From NCBI GenBank assembly GCA_035439505.1, contig DAORKJ010000073.1, forward strand, positions 1-19,698: a stretch of 19,698 bases of DNA, in the 5' to 3' direction. The position numbers were made by a program, and so were the translations under genes. This stretch comes from UBA7236 sp035439505 (GTDB taxonomy: Bacteria > Bacteroidota > Bacteroidia > Chitinophagales > BACL12). Under the pieces are notes generated by a model. The model saw only the letters and a list, made by a program, of their open reading frames with translations. It had not been told where the DNA came from and made no database searches. Of this stretch, positions 1-7,390 are shown one piece after another (the stretch's first letter is position 1; every line of letters starts with the position of its first letter).

Positions 1-57
1 CATTGGTACATTCGCACATTAATCAGCACATCAACACATTATCAAATCAGCACATTA
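1..57. repeat. Degenerate CACATT-rich direct repeats
   Basis: The motif AATCAGCACAT occurs at 21-31 and again at 45-55, a 24-bp period, and CACATT occurs at 15-20, 35-40 and 51-56. The repeats run up to and slightly into the stop codon of the malic enzyme gene (55-57, minus strand). They probably continue to the left of the window. No gene is visible here; an open frame through them looks spurious because of its repetitive composition. Confidence 0.5.
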
Positions 58-2343
58 ACCAACCTTCCTCTTCGCTTTCACCTGCGCATCTGTTACCGCA
101 ATTGCTACCATGTTCACAATTTCGCGAACGGATGAACCTAATTGTAAAATATGTACAGAACGTTTCATACCCAATAAAATTGGTCCAATAACTTCACATC
201 TACCCAACGAATGCATCAGCTGATAGCCGATATTGGCAGCATGAAGGTTAGGGAATACCAAAGTATTTACATTTTTATCTACTACCGCACTAAAGGGGTA
301 ATTTTCTTTCATTAAATCGTTGTCAAAAGCAATATTCACCTGCATTTCACCATCTACAATCATTCCCGGAAACCGCTCTTTCAGCATACTCACCGCGTTG
401 CGAACACGAATGGTTTCTTCATTTTCTACTGAGCCGAAATTGGAATACGATAACATAGCAACTTTTGGCTGAATGTTAAATTGGCGGACAGCTTTGGCAG
501 TCAGCGCGGCAATTTCCACCAGTTCTTCACTGCTTGGATTGAAACTCACTGTGGTGTCGGCAAAAAATATGGGTCCCTGGTCGCGGGTAAGCACAATATG
601 CATACCGGCAACGCGATTGGTGCCATCTTCTTTTCCAATAATTTGAAGTGCAGGTTTTATTGTTTCGGGATATTGTCTGGTTAAACCTGAAATAAGCGCA
701 TCTGCTTCACCGGTTTCCACCATCATGGCGCCGTAATACGTGCGGTCGCGCATCATCTTTTTGGCTTCATAAAGGTTTATACCGCGGCGCATACGTTTGT
801 TAAAAAACAATTCGCCAAACTGTGCACGTTTTTCGTCCTGTTCTTTTGCTCTGGTGTCAATAATCGGCACATTGGCAAGATCGAGCTGATTATCTTCAAT
901 AATCGCTCTGATTTTATCCACGGGACCTAACAAAATAGGTTTGGCTATACCTTCTTCCTTAACAATTTGAGCAGCCTTTAAAATTTTAAAATTATCTGCT
1001 TCGGCAAAAACCACCCTTTTCGGATTTTGTTTGGCTTTGCTGGTAATGGCTTTTATCAGTCGCTCTTCTAGTCCGAGGCGGTTTTCCAACGATGTTGCAT
1101 ATTCTTCCCAATCGCCGATATTCTTTTTGGCTACGCCGGATTTAATAGCAGCTCGCGCAACAGCAGGTGCAACGCGTGAAATTAATCGTGGGTCAACCGG
1201 TTTTGGGATAATATAGGTTCTGCCAAACTGAATATTTTTTTCGCTGTAGGCCATATTTACAAACTCCGGCACAGGTTCTTTCGCTAGTGCAGCAAGGGCT
1301 CGCACTGCGGCTACTTTCATATCTTCATTTATTTCGGTAGCCTGCACATCGAGTGCTCCGCGGAAAATATATGGAAAACCTAACACATTGTTTACCTGGT
1401 TAGGATGGTCGCTGCGGCCAGTGGCTACAATTACATCTTCACGGGTTCTAACCGCTAATTCGTAAGGAATTTCAGGGTCGGGGTTAGCCAAAGCAAATAC
1501 CAGCGGGTCTTTAGCCATGGTTAACAACATTTCTGGTGTTACGATATTACCTTTCGATAAACCAACAAATACATCGGCGCCAACCATTGCCTCGTCGAGG
1601 GTGTTGAGGTCGGTATCGTTGATGAACTGACTTTTATATTCATCTAAACCTTCACGGTGTTTGTTGATTACACCCTGACTGTCCAGCATCATAATATTAC
1701 TTCTTGTTACGCCGAGCGATACGAATAGTTTGGCGCAGGAAATTGCCGAGGCTCCGGCACCTGAAACTACTACACGCACATCAGCCAGATTTTTACCGAC
1801 TATTTCGGTGGCATTCAGCAAAGCAGCGCTGGCAATAATGGCAGTTCCGTGCTGGTCGTCGTGCATGATAGGGATTTTGAGTTCCTTTTTCAGCCTTTTT
1901 TCAATTTCAAAACATTCCGGCGCTTTAATGTCTTCCAGGTTTATTCCTCCGAAAGTAGGCTCCATTGCTTTAACGATTTTTACAAAATCGTCAACATCGT
2001 TGCAATTGAGTTCTATGTCAAATGAGTCGATATCGGCATAAATTTTAAACAGCAACCCTTTTCCTTCCATCACCGGTTTCGAGGCTTCTGGACCAATATT
2101 GCCCAAACCTAACACTGCCGTTCCATTGCTGATAACCGCTACCAGATTGCCTTTGGCGGTGTATTTATACACATTGGAAATGTCTTCGGCAATTTCGAGA
2201 CAAGGTTCAGCTACCCCCGGCGAATACGCCAGCGACAAGTCGCGTTGTGTTTTTGTCGATTTGGTTGGAACTACTTCAATCTTTCCCGGTCTGCCGGATG
2301 AATGATAATCAAGTGCGTCTTTTTTTCTCAGTTTTTCGGGCAT
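55..2343 (-). CDS. maeB: NADP-dependent malic enzyme fused to a phosphotransacetylase domain (MaeB type)
   Basis: This 762-residue protein has the usual MaeB length and layout. Malic enzymes oxidatively decarboxylate malate to pyruvate and CO2 with reduction of NAD(P)+, acting in the cytosol. The N-terminal malic domain (about 15-170) contains LSLAYSPGVAEPC, the GNIGPEASKPVMEGK stretch and the metal-binding region EDIKAP (137-142) with HDDQHGT (161-167). A Rossmann nucleotide-binding loop, GAGASA, lies at 195-200. The C-terminal third (about 440-760) is a phosphate acetyl/butyryltransferase-like domain, which in this family is usually considered regulatory. The ATG at 2341-2343 is preceded on its own strand by AAAGGGAGG, an unusually good Shine-Dalgarno sequence for a Bacteroidota gene. 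It appears to be transcribed alone. NADP rather than NAD preference is inferred from the family. Confidence 0.96.
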   Translation of the reverse strand: MPEKLRKKDALDYHSSGRPGKIEVVPTKSTKTQRDLSLAYSPGVAEPCLEIAEDISNVYKYTAKGNLVAVISNGTAVLGLGNIGPEASKPVMEGKGLLFKIYADIDSFDIELNCNDVDDFVKIVKAMEPTFGGINLEDIKAPECFEIEKRLKKELKIPIMHDDQHGTAIIASAALLNATEIVGKNLADVRVVVSGAGASAISCAKLFVSLGVTRSNIMMLDSQGVINKHREGLDEYKSQFINDTDLNTLDEAMVGADVFVGLSKGNIVTPEMLLTMAKDPLVFALANPDPEIPYELAVRTREDVIVATGRSDHPNQVNNVLGFPYIFRGALDVQATEINEDMKVAAVRALAALAKEPVPEFVNMAYSEKNIQFGRTYIIPKPVDPRLISRVAPAVARAAIKSGVAKKNIGDWEEYATSLENRLGLEERLIKAITSKAKQNPKRVVFAEADNFKILKAAQIVKEEGIAKPILLGPVDKIRAIIEDNQLDLANVPIIDTRAKEQDEKRAQFGELFFNKRMRRGINLYEAKKMMRDRTYYGAMMVETGEADALISGLTRQYPETIKPALQIIGKEDGTNRVAGMHIVLTRDQGPIFFADTTVSFNPSSEELVEIAALTAKAVRQFNIQPKVAMLSYSNFGSVENEETIRVRNAVSMLKERFPGMIVDGEMQVNIAFDNDLMKENYPFSAVVDKNVNTLVFPNLHAANIGYQLMHSLGRCEVIGPILLGMKRSVHILQLGSSVREIVNMVAIAVTDAQVKAKRKVG

Positions 2344-2433
2344 AAGCCTCCCTTTTTACCGCTTTCGGGTTGGTGATGTAATACATTACGCTTCTTAGGA
2401 TTTCAAATTCAATTTAACTCCTAATAAGGACGG

Positions 2434-2464
2434 CAAAAATAGTGACTAAGAACGGGATTACAGA
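2434..2464 (-). promoter_or_regulatory. Putative Bacteroidota promoter for maeB
   Basis: Read on the minus strand, TATTTTTG (2434-2441) fits the -7 consensus TAnnTTTG. TCTG (2461-2464) lies exactly 19 bases upstream, one mismatch from the -33 consensus TTTG. It would give a leader of roughly 90 bases before the maeB ATG. This is pattern matching only. Confidence 0.45.
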
Positions 2465-2485
2465 TGATATTAATCGGAAAATGAC

Positions 2486-2575
2486 TTATTCCTTATTTTT
2501 CACATACCGCGCGCTAATCCGTTTACCTGCAGGGAGGGTAGGGAAATCAATTACGCTATAGTTAAAAACGCGCAT
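2486..2575 (-). pseudogene. Remnant of the 3' end of a FISUMP-domain gene (copy A)
   Basis: On the minus strand, 2486-2575 reads as a 29-codon frame ending RISARYVKNKE-stop. That matches the last residues (FSVRYVKNKE-stop) of the intact FISUMP gene at 5540-6100, and the DNA around the stop (CTTATTCCTTATTTTTCACA) is nearly identical. Upstream of this tail the frame reads SVIDFPTLPAGK, which has diverged from the intact gene, and no N-terminal FISUMP motifs are present. I read it as a decayed tail of a duplicated gene. It could in principle be expressed as a tiny peptide, but there is no support for that. Confidence 0.55.
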
Positions 2576-2594
2576 TAAGTTGGTTGTTATTAAT

Positions 2595-2602
2595 TAAATT
2601 TG
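2595..2602 (+). promoter_or_regulatory. Putative -7 element upstream of the first T9SS gene
   Basis: TAAATTTG matches TAnnTTTG and lies 19 bases before the ATG at 2622. No TTTG is present at the expected 19-base distance upstream, so only half of the promoter pattern is met. Confidence 0.35.
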
Positions 2603-2621
2603 GGGTTATCAATTCCACAAA

Positions 2622-3590
2622 ATGACCTTTAACGATATTTTTTTACGACCTTTTTATACAAGGCATTTCTTTGTACTGGCATTTTTACTTTCAACAAGCA
2701 TTTTTTGTTATTCCCAAACAAATAAATATCATCCATTTTTGCATGAAGGTGGTAAATGGTCAATACTTAAAAAAGAATGGGAAACAGGACTGGAAGATAC
2801 AGTATTTTATTTTTACTTATATTGCACAGATGGAGATACTATTGTTGATGGAAAAACCTTTTTTAGAGTAAAATATGTAAATGATGATACTTGCTCTAAT
2901 CTTTATAATGCACTTCTAAGAGAGGATACTATCACTAAAAAAATTTATTATTACAGATTTGATGTAGAATTCGAAGGAGATACCCTTTTGTATGATTTTT
3001 CTGTAGTAGAAGGGCAAAGTTTAAGTCATTGTATAACATTTGCTCACTTTGATTCTTCTGAAGTATCTTCAATTGATTCGATTTTTTTAGATGGTAATTA
3101 TAGAAAAAAATTTAATATATTGTTTTATGTTGACGGAAATAGTGATTCTACATTCTGGATAGAAGGGATTGGAGCTGTATTTGGGCCAGCGCCGTTTTCC
3201 GGTCAGCCAGAAGATTTTGGATACGGCGTGTATACGCCTTATATAGATAAATCACAAATTATTTGTTATAAAGAAAATTTGGATGTAATATATGATGAAC
3301 CATATTGGATATATAATTGCGCTGCCGGGCAAATTTCAATAAATAATTTTGTAAATGATTTGCTAACAATATATCCTAATCCTTGCCCATCAGGTCAGCA
3401 AATTATTATATCAAATGAAGGAAACATCCAATACGATTGTGAGATTATTTCGATTACCGGAAAATTAGTTAACCGGTTTGCAATAAACGGCAATTACGAA
3501 ATTAATACCAGCACTATTCCAACAGGTTATTATTATATTACTTTTAAAAGCTACAATAATGTTTATGTAAATACATTTATTATTTTATAA
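2622..3590 (+). CDS. Secreted protein with a T9SS type A C-terminal sorting domain, function unknown
   Basis: A 322-residue protein. The N-terminus carries a signal peptide: a basic and aromatic n-region (RPFYTRHFF) followed by a hydrophobic core (VLAFLLSTSIFCYS) and a likely cleavage before QTNKYHPF. The last 75 or so residues form a T9SS type A sorting domain: LTIYPNPCPSGQQIIIS begins it, ITGKLV and IPTGYYYITF follow, and it ends in a short beta strand. The protein should be exported by the type IX system and either released or anchored on the cell surface. The middle (about 35-245) has no motif I recognise; it is rich in Asp, Tyr and Phe. The gene is noticeably AT-richer than the metabolic genes nearby. 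It lies between FISUMP-tail remnants A and B. Confidence 0.88.
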   Translation: MTFNDIFLRPFYTRHFFVLAFLLSTSIFCYSQTNKYHPFLHEGGKWSILKKEWETGLEDTVFYFYLYCTDGDTIVDGKTFFRVKYVNDDTCSNLYNALLREDTITKKIYYYRFDVEFEGDTLLYDFSVVEGQSLSHCITFAHFDSSEVSSIDSIFLDGNYRKKFNILFYVDGNSDSTFWIEGIGAVFGPAPFSGQPEDFGYGVYTPYIDKSQIICYKENLDVIYDEPYWIYNCAAGQISINNFVNDLLTIYPNPCPSGQQIIISNEGNIQYDCEIISITGKLVNRFAINGNYEINTSTIPTGYYYITFKSYNNVYVNTFIIL

Positions 3591-3600
3591 TTAAAATAAC

Positions 3601-3711
3601 CTATTCCTTATTTTTCACATACCGCACACTAAATCCGTTCGCTCTTCTAAAGGAAGTAATATCAAATTCGCCGGCGGGTTTTGTGCTGTGGAGGTTAGCC
3701 AATATGATATT
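3601..3711 (-). pseudogene. Remnant of the 3' end of a FISUMP-domain gene (copy B)
   Basis: Positions 3601-3674 are identical, base for base, to 5540-5613, the last 74 bases of the intact FISUMP gene including its TAG stop. Similarity continues more weakly in frame (HSTKPAGEFD against HITKATGEFD). The frame then meets an in-frame TGA at 3712-3714 with no start codon. In another frame the upstream bases read SYWLTSTAQN, reminiscent of the YW-S/T-T motif of FISUMP domains, so a frameshift or internal deletion is likely. It begins only 10 bases after the stop of the preceding T9SS gene, on the opposite strand. Confidence 0.75.
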
Positions 3712-3745
3712 TCAAGTAAACTAAGGTTAATAAATTGAGTTGGTA

Positions 3746-3776
3746 TTTGTTTTTTTGAAAATAAAGATTAAATTTG
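3746..3776 (+). promoter_or_regulatory. Bacteroidota-type promoter for the second T9SS gene
   Basis: TTTG at 3746-3749 is followed after exactly 19 bases by TAAATTTG at 3769-3776, a full match to the Bacteroidota sigma-ABfr consensus TTTG-N19-TAnnTTTG. The predicted transcript would have a leader of about 35 bases before the ATG at 3818. Confidence 0.75.
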
Positions 3777-3817
3777 GATAGCAATTATATCCTCATTACC
3801 CTTAAATATCTTACCTT

Positions 3818-5446
3818 ATGACGCGTTTTCTATTGTTTTTTGCTATTCTGATGATGGGGTTTAGTGCGTTTGCACAGCCGAGTATTGTATGGCAACGGTG
3901 TTATGGTGGAACAAACAATGACTATTTTACTGATGCTCAAAACACATTAGACAATGGAGTAATTACCTGTATAACGACTGGTTCTGTTGATGGAGATTTA
4001 GCAGGTCTGGATAGTGCATTTGGATGGGTAATTAAATTTGATTCATTATTGGAAATTGAGTGGCAAAGACTATACGGAAATCCTGATTTGGAAATTATAC
4101 CAAGGTATTGCAAGCAGTTGGTGGATTCTAATTACATTTTTTATGGTTTTGGTGGAATAGGAACAAATGGTTTTCAAGGCCAATTGGATTTTATGTTAAT
4201 GAAAACCGATAAGTTTGGGAACTTATTGTGGCATAAAAGTTATGGCGGACCTGGGTTGGAGGCCATAGATGGATTTATCGCAACTACAGATGGTGGTTTT
4301 TTGTTTACAGGACAAAGCGCCCAAGCAGGTGGTGATATACCTTTTCACTATGGTGATGTATTTTTTGATGATGCGAACATAATTAAAACAGACAACGAAG
4401 GTAATATTGAATGGATTAAAAATTTGGGTGGATCTGGTGTTGACGGATGTATTGGAAACCCTGTTGAAATTAGTCCAGGGAAATACCAGGTACATATATA
4501 TTCAGGTTCTGATGATTATGATTTAATTGATTGTGGTATAACAGCCTTTCAAAAACGATGGGTAATAAATTTGAATAATGAAGGGGTAATCGAGCAGCAA
4601 GTGTTTTATGAAGCCGAAGAGAATTTATTGCGGTCTGATGGGCAAACAGGAGTATTGAGCGACAACAGAACAATTATTATTGGTTCAGGCAATGCTATGT
4701 CACCACTCTTTCCGGCACCAGAAGGTCATCAGGGTGAGGAGGGTGCTGTTGGAATATTTAATAATGATTTGTTATTAACAAATGTAAAAATGTTTGGAGG
4801 CAGTGGAGCTGAACGCTTTTATAAATATTGTAATGATATTTATAATGATTTTTATTTTTTAGGATATAGCTTATCTCAGGATTATGATTTACCTGGGAAT
4901 TATAATCTAGGTGAAGCAAACGATTATTGGTTAGTTAAAACAGATGGTAATTTTAATAAAATTTGGAGCATAAATTTTGGTGGAAGCAACTCGGCTGGAG
5001 ATTTAGCAACTACAAGTTGGCATGGAAACCTTGTATTTCATAATAACAATTTATTGTATTTTGGTTCATCTGTAACACCTGAAGAGTTGCCTGATTTTGA
5101 TATCGCTTGTGGTAATTTATTACCATCCCCTAGTCCTGTAGTTAAATTAGATGCATGGATGGTAGCTTTTGATTTGCAAACAGCAATAGAAGATTACTTT
5201 CCTCATAAAAATAATATTCAACTTTATCCTAATCCTGCTGATAAATTCACATCAGTTAGAATAGCGGGTAACGAGTCATTTGAATATCAAGTCTTTTCAT
5301 CAACCGGGTTATTGATAAGTGAAGGCAATGTCAACTCAATTAATACCCAAATTAATACTGCCGACTTACAAAATGGAATATATTATATTCGATTTATACA
5401 ATCAATTTTGCCTTCTAAAACTTCCCCATTAATAATTATTCACTAA
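3818..5446 (+). CDS. Secreted beta-propeller-like repeat protein with a T9SS type A sorting domain
   Basis: A 542-residue protein. Signal peptide MTRFLLFFAILMMGFSAFAQ, with cleavage expected after FAQ. The body is built of repeated blades, each containing a K(T/F)D-x-GN-W-x-YGG-like pattern: WQRCYGG, WQRLYGN, KTDKFGNLLWHKSYGG, KTDNEGNIEWIKNLGGSG, VKMFGGSG, KTDGNFNKIWSINFGG. This arrangement is common in Bacteroidota surface proteins and suggests a beta-propeller. The C-terminus (about 465-542) is a type A sorting domain beginning IQLYPNPADK and containing LQNGIYYIRF. It is predicted to be exported by T9SS; the ligand or substrate is unknown. It has its own promoter at 3746-3776 and lies between FISUMP tail copies B and C. 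Confidence 0.92.
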   Translation: MTRFLLFFAILMMGFSAFAQPSIVWQRCYGGTNNDYFTDAQNTLDNGVITCITTGSVDGDLAGLDSAFGWVIKFDSLLEIEWQRLYGNPDLEIIPRYCKQLVDSNYIFYGFGGIGTNGFQGQLDFMLMKTDKFGNLLWHKSYGGPGLEAIDGFIATTDGGFLFTGQSAQAGGDIPFHYGDVFFDDANIIKTDNEGNIEWIKNLGGSGVDGCIGNPVEISPGKYQVHIYSGSDDYDLIDCGITAFQKRWVINLNNEGVIEQQVFYEAEENLLRSDGQTGVLSDNRTIIIGSGNAMSPLFPAPEGHQGEEGAVGIFNNDLLLTNVKMFGGSGAERFYKYCNDIYNDFYFLGYSLSQDYDLPGNYNLGEANDYWLVKTDGNFNKIWSINFGGSNSAGDLATTSWHGNLVFHNNNLLYFGSSVTPEELPDFDIACGNLLPSPSPVVKLDAWMVAFDLQTAIEDYFPHKNNIQLYPNPADKFTSVRIAGNESFEYQVFSSTGLLISEGNVNSINTQINTADLQNGIYYIRFIQSILPSKTSPLIIIH

Positions 5447-5468
5447 GTAGTTTTCGATTAAGTGATTC

Positions 5469-5492
5469 CAAAAGTAATCTTTTTTACTTTTG
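5469..5492. terminator. Putative bidirectional terminator hairpin between convergent genes
   Basis: CAAAAGTAA (5469-5477) and TTACTTTTG (5484-5492) form a 9-bp perfect stem with a 6-base loop. It lies between the stop of the plus-strand T9SS gene (5446) and the stop of the minus-strand FISUMP gene (5540). The stem is AT-rich, so it would be only moderately stable; a T-rich tract follows on the plus strand. Confidence 0.45.
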
Positions 5493-5539
5493 TGAAAACC
5501 TCATTTTTTGTATCATCTATTAGAAATAAATAGAGTACT

Positions 5540-6100
5540 CTATTCCTTATTTTTCACATACCGCACACTAAATCCGTTCGCTCTTCTAAAGGAAGTAATA
5601 TCAAATTCGCCGGTTGCTTTGGTTATGTGAACAGCGTAGGCAGTTTGTTCACCATCGGGTGTTGCTGTCCAGTAAAATGCATAAGTATCTAAAAAACCGA
5701 ACAGGATTTCACCTTCATTAATGTTGGCACTTTTGTATCCTCCGGCAACCAAATTTAATCCGTAAGTTGGATCAAACATTTTGAGACCGGCTTTGCTCAA
5801 TCCGCCAAGGGTGTCAATTAATTCGTACCATTCATCCAAAGTTGGTAGATGCCATCCCGGAGGGGCAGCAGCCAATGCATTGCTGAAATAATACAAACGA
5901 CCATATTTTGAATCCAATGTAGAATCGTTGTTATAGAAAAAGCTTTTGGGTGTTTTGTAATCCCAATTAACGGTCATCCACTCCTGATTGCCAATTTTTA
6001 TTGAGGGAAAAGGTTTTTGAGCATTAACCTGAGCATGTACATCAGCACAAAAAAAGCTGATTACAATCAGTAACAATCCCGTGTGTATCCATTTTTTCAT
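5540..6100 (-). CDS. FISUMP-domain secreted protein
   Basis: A 186-residue protein with a clear signal peptide (MKKWIHTGLLLIVISFFCAD, then VHAQ). The mature part matches the Fibrobacter succinogenes major paralogous (FISUMP) domain: IGNQEWMTVNW near the start, then GRLYYFSNALAAAPPGWHLP, TLDEWYELIDTLGG, AGGYKS, FYWTATPDG and the terminal GFSVRYVKNKE. The function of this family is not established; members are extracytoplasmic. No sorting domain is present, so its outer location is less certain than for the T9SS proteins. AGGAAG lies just before the ATG. It could be transcribed with the gene at 6136-6654, 35 bases upstream on the same strand. Its last 74 bases are duplicated exactly at 3601-3674. 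Confidence 0.9.
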   Translation of the reverse strand: MKKWIHTGLLLIVISFFCADVHAQVNAQKPFPSIKIGNQEWMTVNWDYKTPKSFFYNNDSTLDSKYGRLYYFSNALAAAPPGWHLPTLDEWYELIDTLGGLSKAGLKMFDPTYGLNLVAGGYKSANINEGEILFGFLDTYAFYWTATPDGEQTAYAVHITKATGEFDITSFRRANGFSVRYVKNKE

Positions 6101-6135
6101 AACTTCCTGTCTGTTGCAAATATCGGGCTAAATTT

Positions 6136-6654
6136 TTATTCAATTTTTATACCGGCTCCCGATATCGTGTATTCGTAACTTGGCGCAGGAGGCCAATTGG
6201 TAACTTTATATAAAACACTAAAATGTAGACTGTCATTTTCCCAATAAGTAGACCCAATTACGCGCTTTTCGGAAATGCCGGGATCTGAATGACTAAATAA
6301 ATGATTAATGGAGAGGGCAATTGTGCCGTTTGCGCAAATACCTTCTGATTGAAACTCCACAGGCGAGGTTATTTGATATTCATTAATATCTGTGCAAAAA
6401 TGAATACGAAAACTAACATCTATTTGATCAACTTCAATAAACTCAGGGTCAAAGCCATCTAGGTTTGGCATAGTGTATTTATAATGCATGGCATATCGCC
6501 CAACAAATATGTCCTCCTCTGTTTCATTTTGAGTTTGAGTTACAACATTTGTGTCTTGAATTTCTACAATACCCATTTCATTACATGAGTAAAAAGAATA
6601 AGTAACCATAACCACTGTAATCCCTACCCAAAATGGCGATAAAGACGTTTTCAT
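6136..6654 (-). CDS. Putative lipoprotein, function unknown
   Basis: A 172-residue protein. The N-terminus MKTSLSPFWVGITVVMVTYS is hydrophobic and is followed by FYSCNEMG, where the cysteine at position 24 could be a lipidated residue; the preceding residues are a loose rather than canonical lipobox. After an acidic and Thr/Gln-rich linker (about 30-50), the rest looks like an all-beta extracytoplasmic domain (FVGRYAMHYKYTMP, VDVSFRI-like strands, YEYTISGAGIKIE at the end). I recognise no family. It lies upstream of the FISUMP gene on the same strand with a 35-base gap, so the two may form a small operon. Confidence 0.7.
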   Translation of the reverse strand: MKTSLSPFWVGITVVMVTYSFYSCNEMGIVEIQDTNVVTQTQNETEEDIFVGRYAMHYKYTMPNLDGFDPEFIEVDQIDVSFRIHFCTDINEYQITSPVEFQSEGICANGTIALSINHLFSHSDPGISEKRVIGSTYWENDSLHFSVLYKVTNWPPAPSYEYTISGAGIKIE

Positions 6655-6730
6655 AAGAGTAATTTTAATACTACTAAGATATTAAAATTTTGCAGAAGTA
6701 ATTTATAACTATCCCAAATAATCCAATCCG

Positions 6731-7225
6731 CACCTGTCTGCCCCCAAGCAGGATCCCCCAAAAATCCGTCCCCATCCGTTCCACCCGTTCAATCCGTGCC
6801 TGTCTGCCGCCAGGCAGGTTCTTTTTCATCCAATCCATCCAGAAAATCAGTTCATTTTTCCTAACCAAACGCAAAACCTTTATGTAAGGGCGGATTCAAT
6901 TCGCCCCTACATAAAGGTTTTACTCACATTATCGAAAAAAATTGAAATTTATCTACATCAAAAAAATTCAGCACCTGTCTGCCGCCAGGTAGGTTCCCTA
7001 AAAAATCCGTCCCCATCCGTTCCACCCGTTCAATCAGTGCCTGTCTGCCGCCAGGCAGGTTCCCCTTCAAAATCCGCGCCTGTCTGCTGCCAGGCAGGTT
7101 CCCCCAAAAATCCGTCCCCATCCGTTCCACCCGTTCAATCCGTGCCTGTCTGCCGCCAGGCAGGTTCCTTTTAAAAAAATCCGTCCTCATCTGCCGCCAG
7201 GCAGGCTCCACCCGTTCAATCCAAT
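6731..7225. repeat. Palindromic repeat array 1 (59-bp units and lone 20-bp hairpin cores)
   Basis: This gene-free stretch holds full 59-bp units at 6760-6818, 7001-7059 and 7106-7164. Each contains AATCCGTCCCCATCC, GTTCCACCCGTTCAATCCG and the core CCTGTCTGCCGCCAGGCAGG. The core can fold as an 8-bp stem (with one G-T pair) around a CCGC loop. Lone cores lie at 6733-6752 (degenerate), 6974-6993 and 7079-7098. At 7175-7225 a half core sits inside the front half of a unit. The array is far more GC-rich than its surroundings. Long open frames through it repeat the same residues (ARIERVERMGTDF) and are best treated as non-coding. From 7226 to 7341 I see nothing further of note. Confidence 0.9.
6844..6954. 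repeat. 111-bp direct repeat, copy 1, containing a long palindrome
   Basis: This element sits inside array 1 and is repeated at 9178-9287 at roughly 93 percent identity (about 7 substitutions and one indel by eye). Its centre, 6873-6921, is a nearly perfect inverted repeat: AAAACCTTTATGTAAGGGCG (6873-6892) against CGCCCCTACATAAAGGTTTT (6902-6921), 19 of 20 positions paired, with a 9-base loop. It has no poly-T tail, so it is not an obvious terminator. Confidence 0.88.
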
Positions 7226-7341
7226 CCCATTTCAAAAATCAACCCCAGTCCTCCACCGCACAAGTTCCCCAAACCCAAATACAACAACAGTTTCCACCAT
7301 TTATCTCCTCACCGAAACCAAAGAATCCTCCATTTTTTTGC

Positions 7342-7372
7342 TTGATAGACCCTGGAGCCCGAAATAGGTTTG
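7342..7372 (+). promoter_or_regulatory. Bacteroidota-type promoter for the third T9SS gene
   Basis: TTG at 7342-7344, a 20-base spacer, and TAGGTTTG at 7365-7372 fit the TTTG-N19-TAnnTTTG pattern closely. The ATG at 7391 would be about 14 bases into the transcript. Confidence 0.6.
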
Positions 7373-7390
7373 CACTAAAAATAAACAACA

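Noticed and set aside
3..191. 62-codon plus-strand frame at the left edge
   Set aside because: It is made of CACATT repeats and then runs antisense to the malic enzyme C-terminus.
2378..2390. Small inverted repeat GTAAT-AC-ATTAC in the maeB leader as an operator
   Set aside because: Arms of only 5 bp in AT-rich DNA are expected by chance, and nothing else supports a regulator site.
6674..7235. Open frames of 66 and 103 codons on the minus strand with NLPGGRQARIERVERMGTDF-like repeats
   Set aside because: They consist almost wholly of the 59-bp non-coding repeat read in one frame, have no start context or domain, and the same peptide recurs in array 2.
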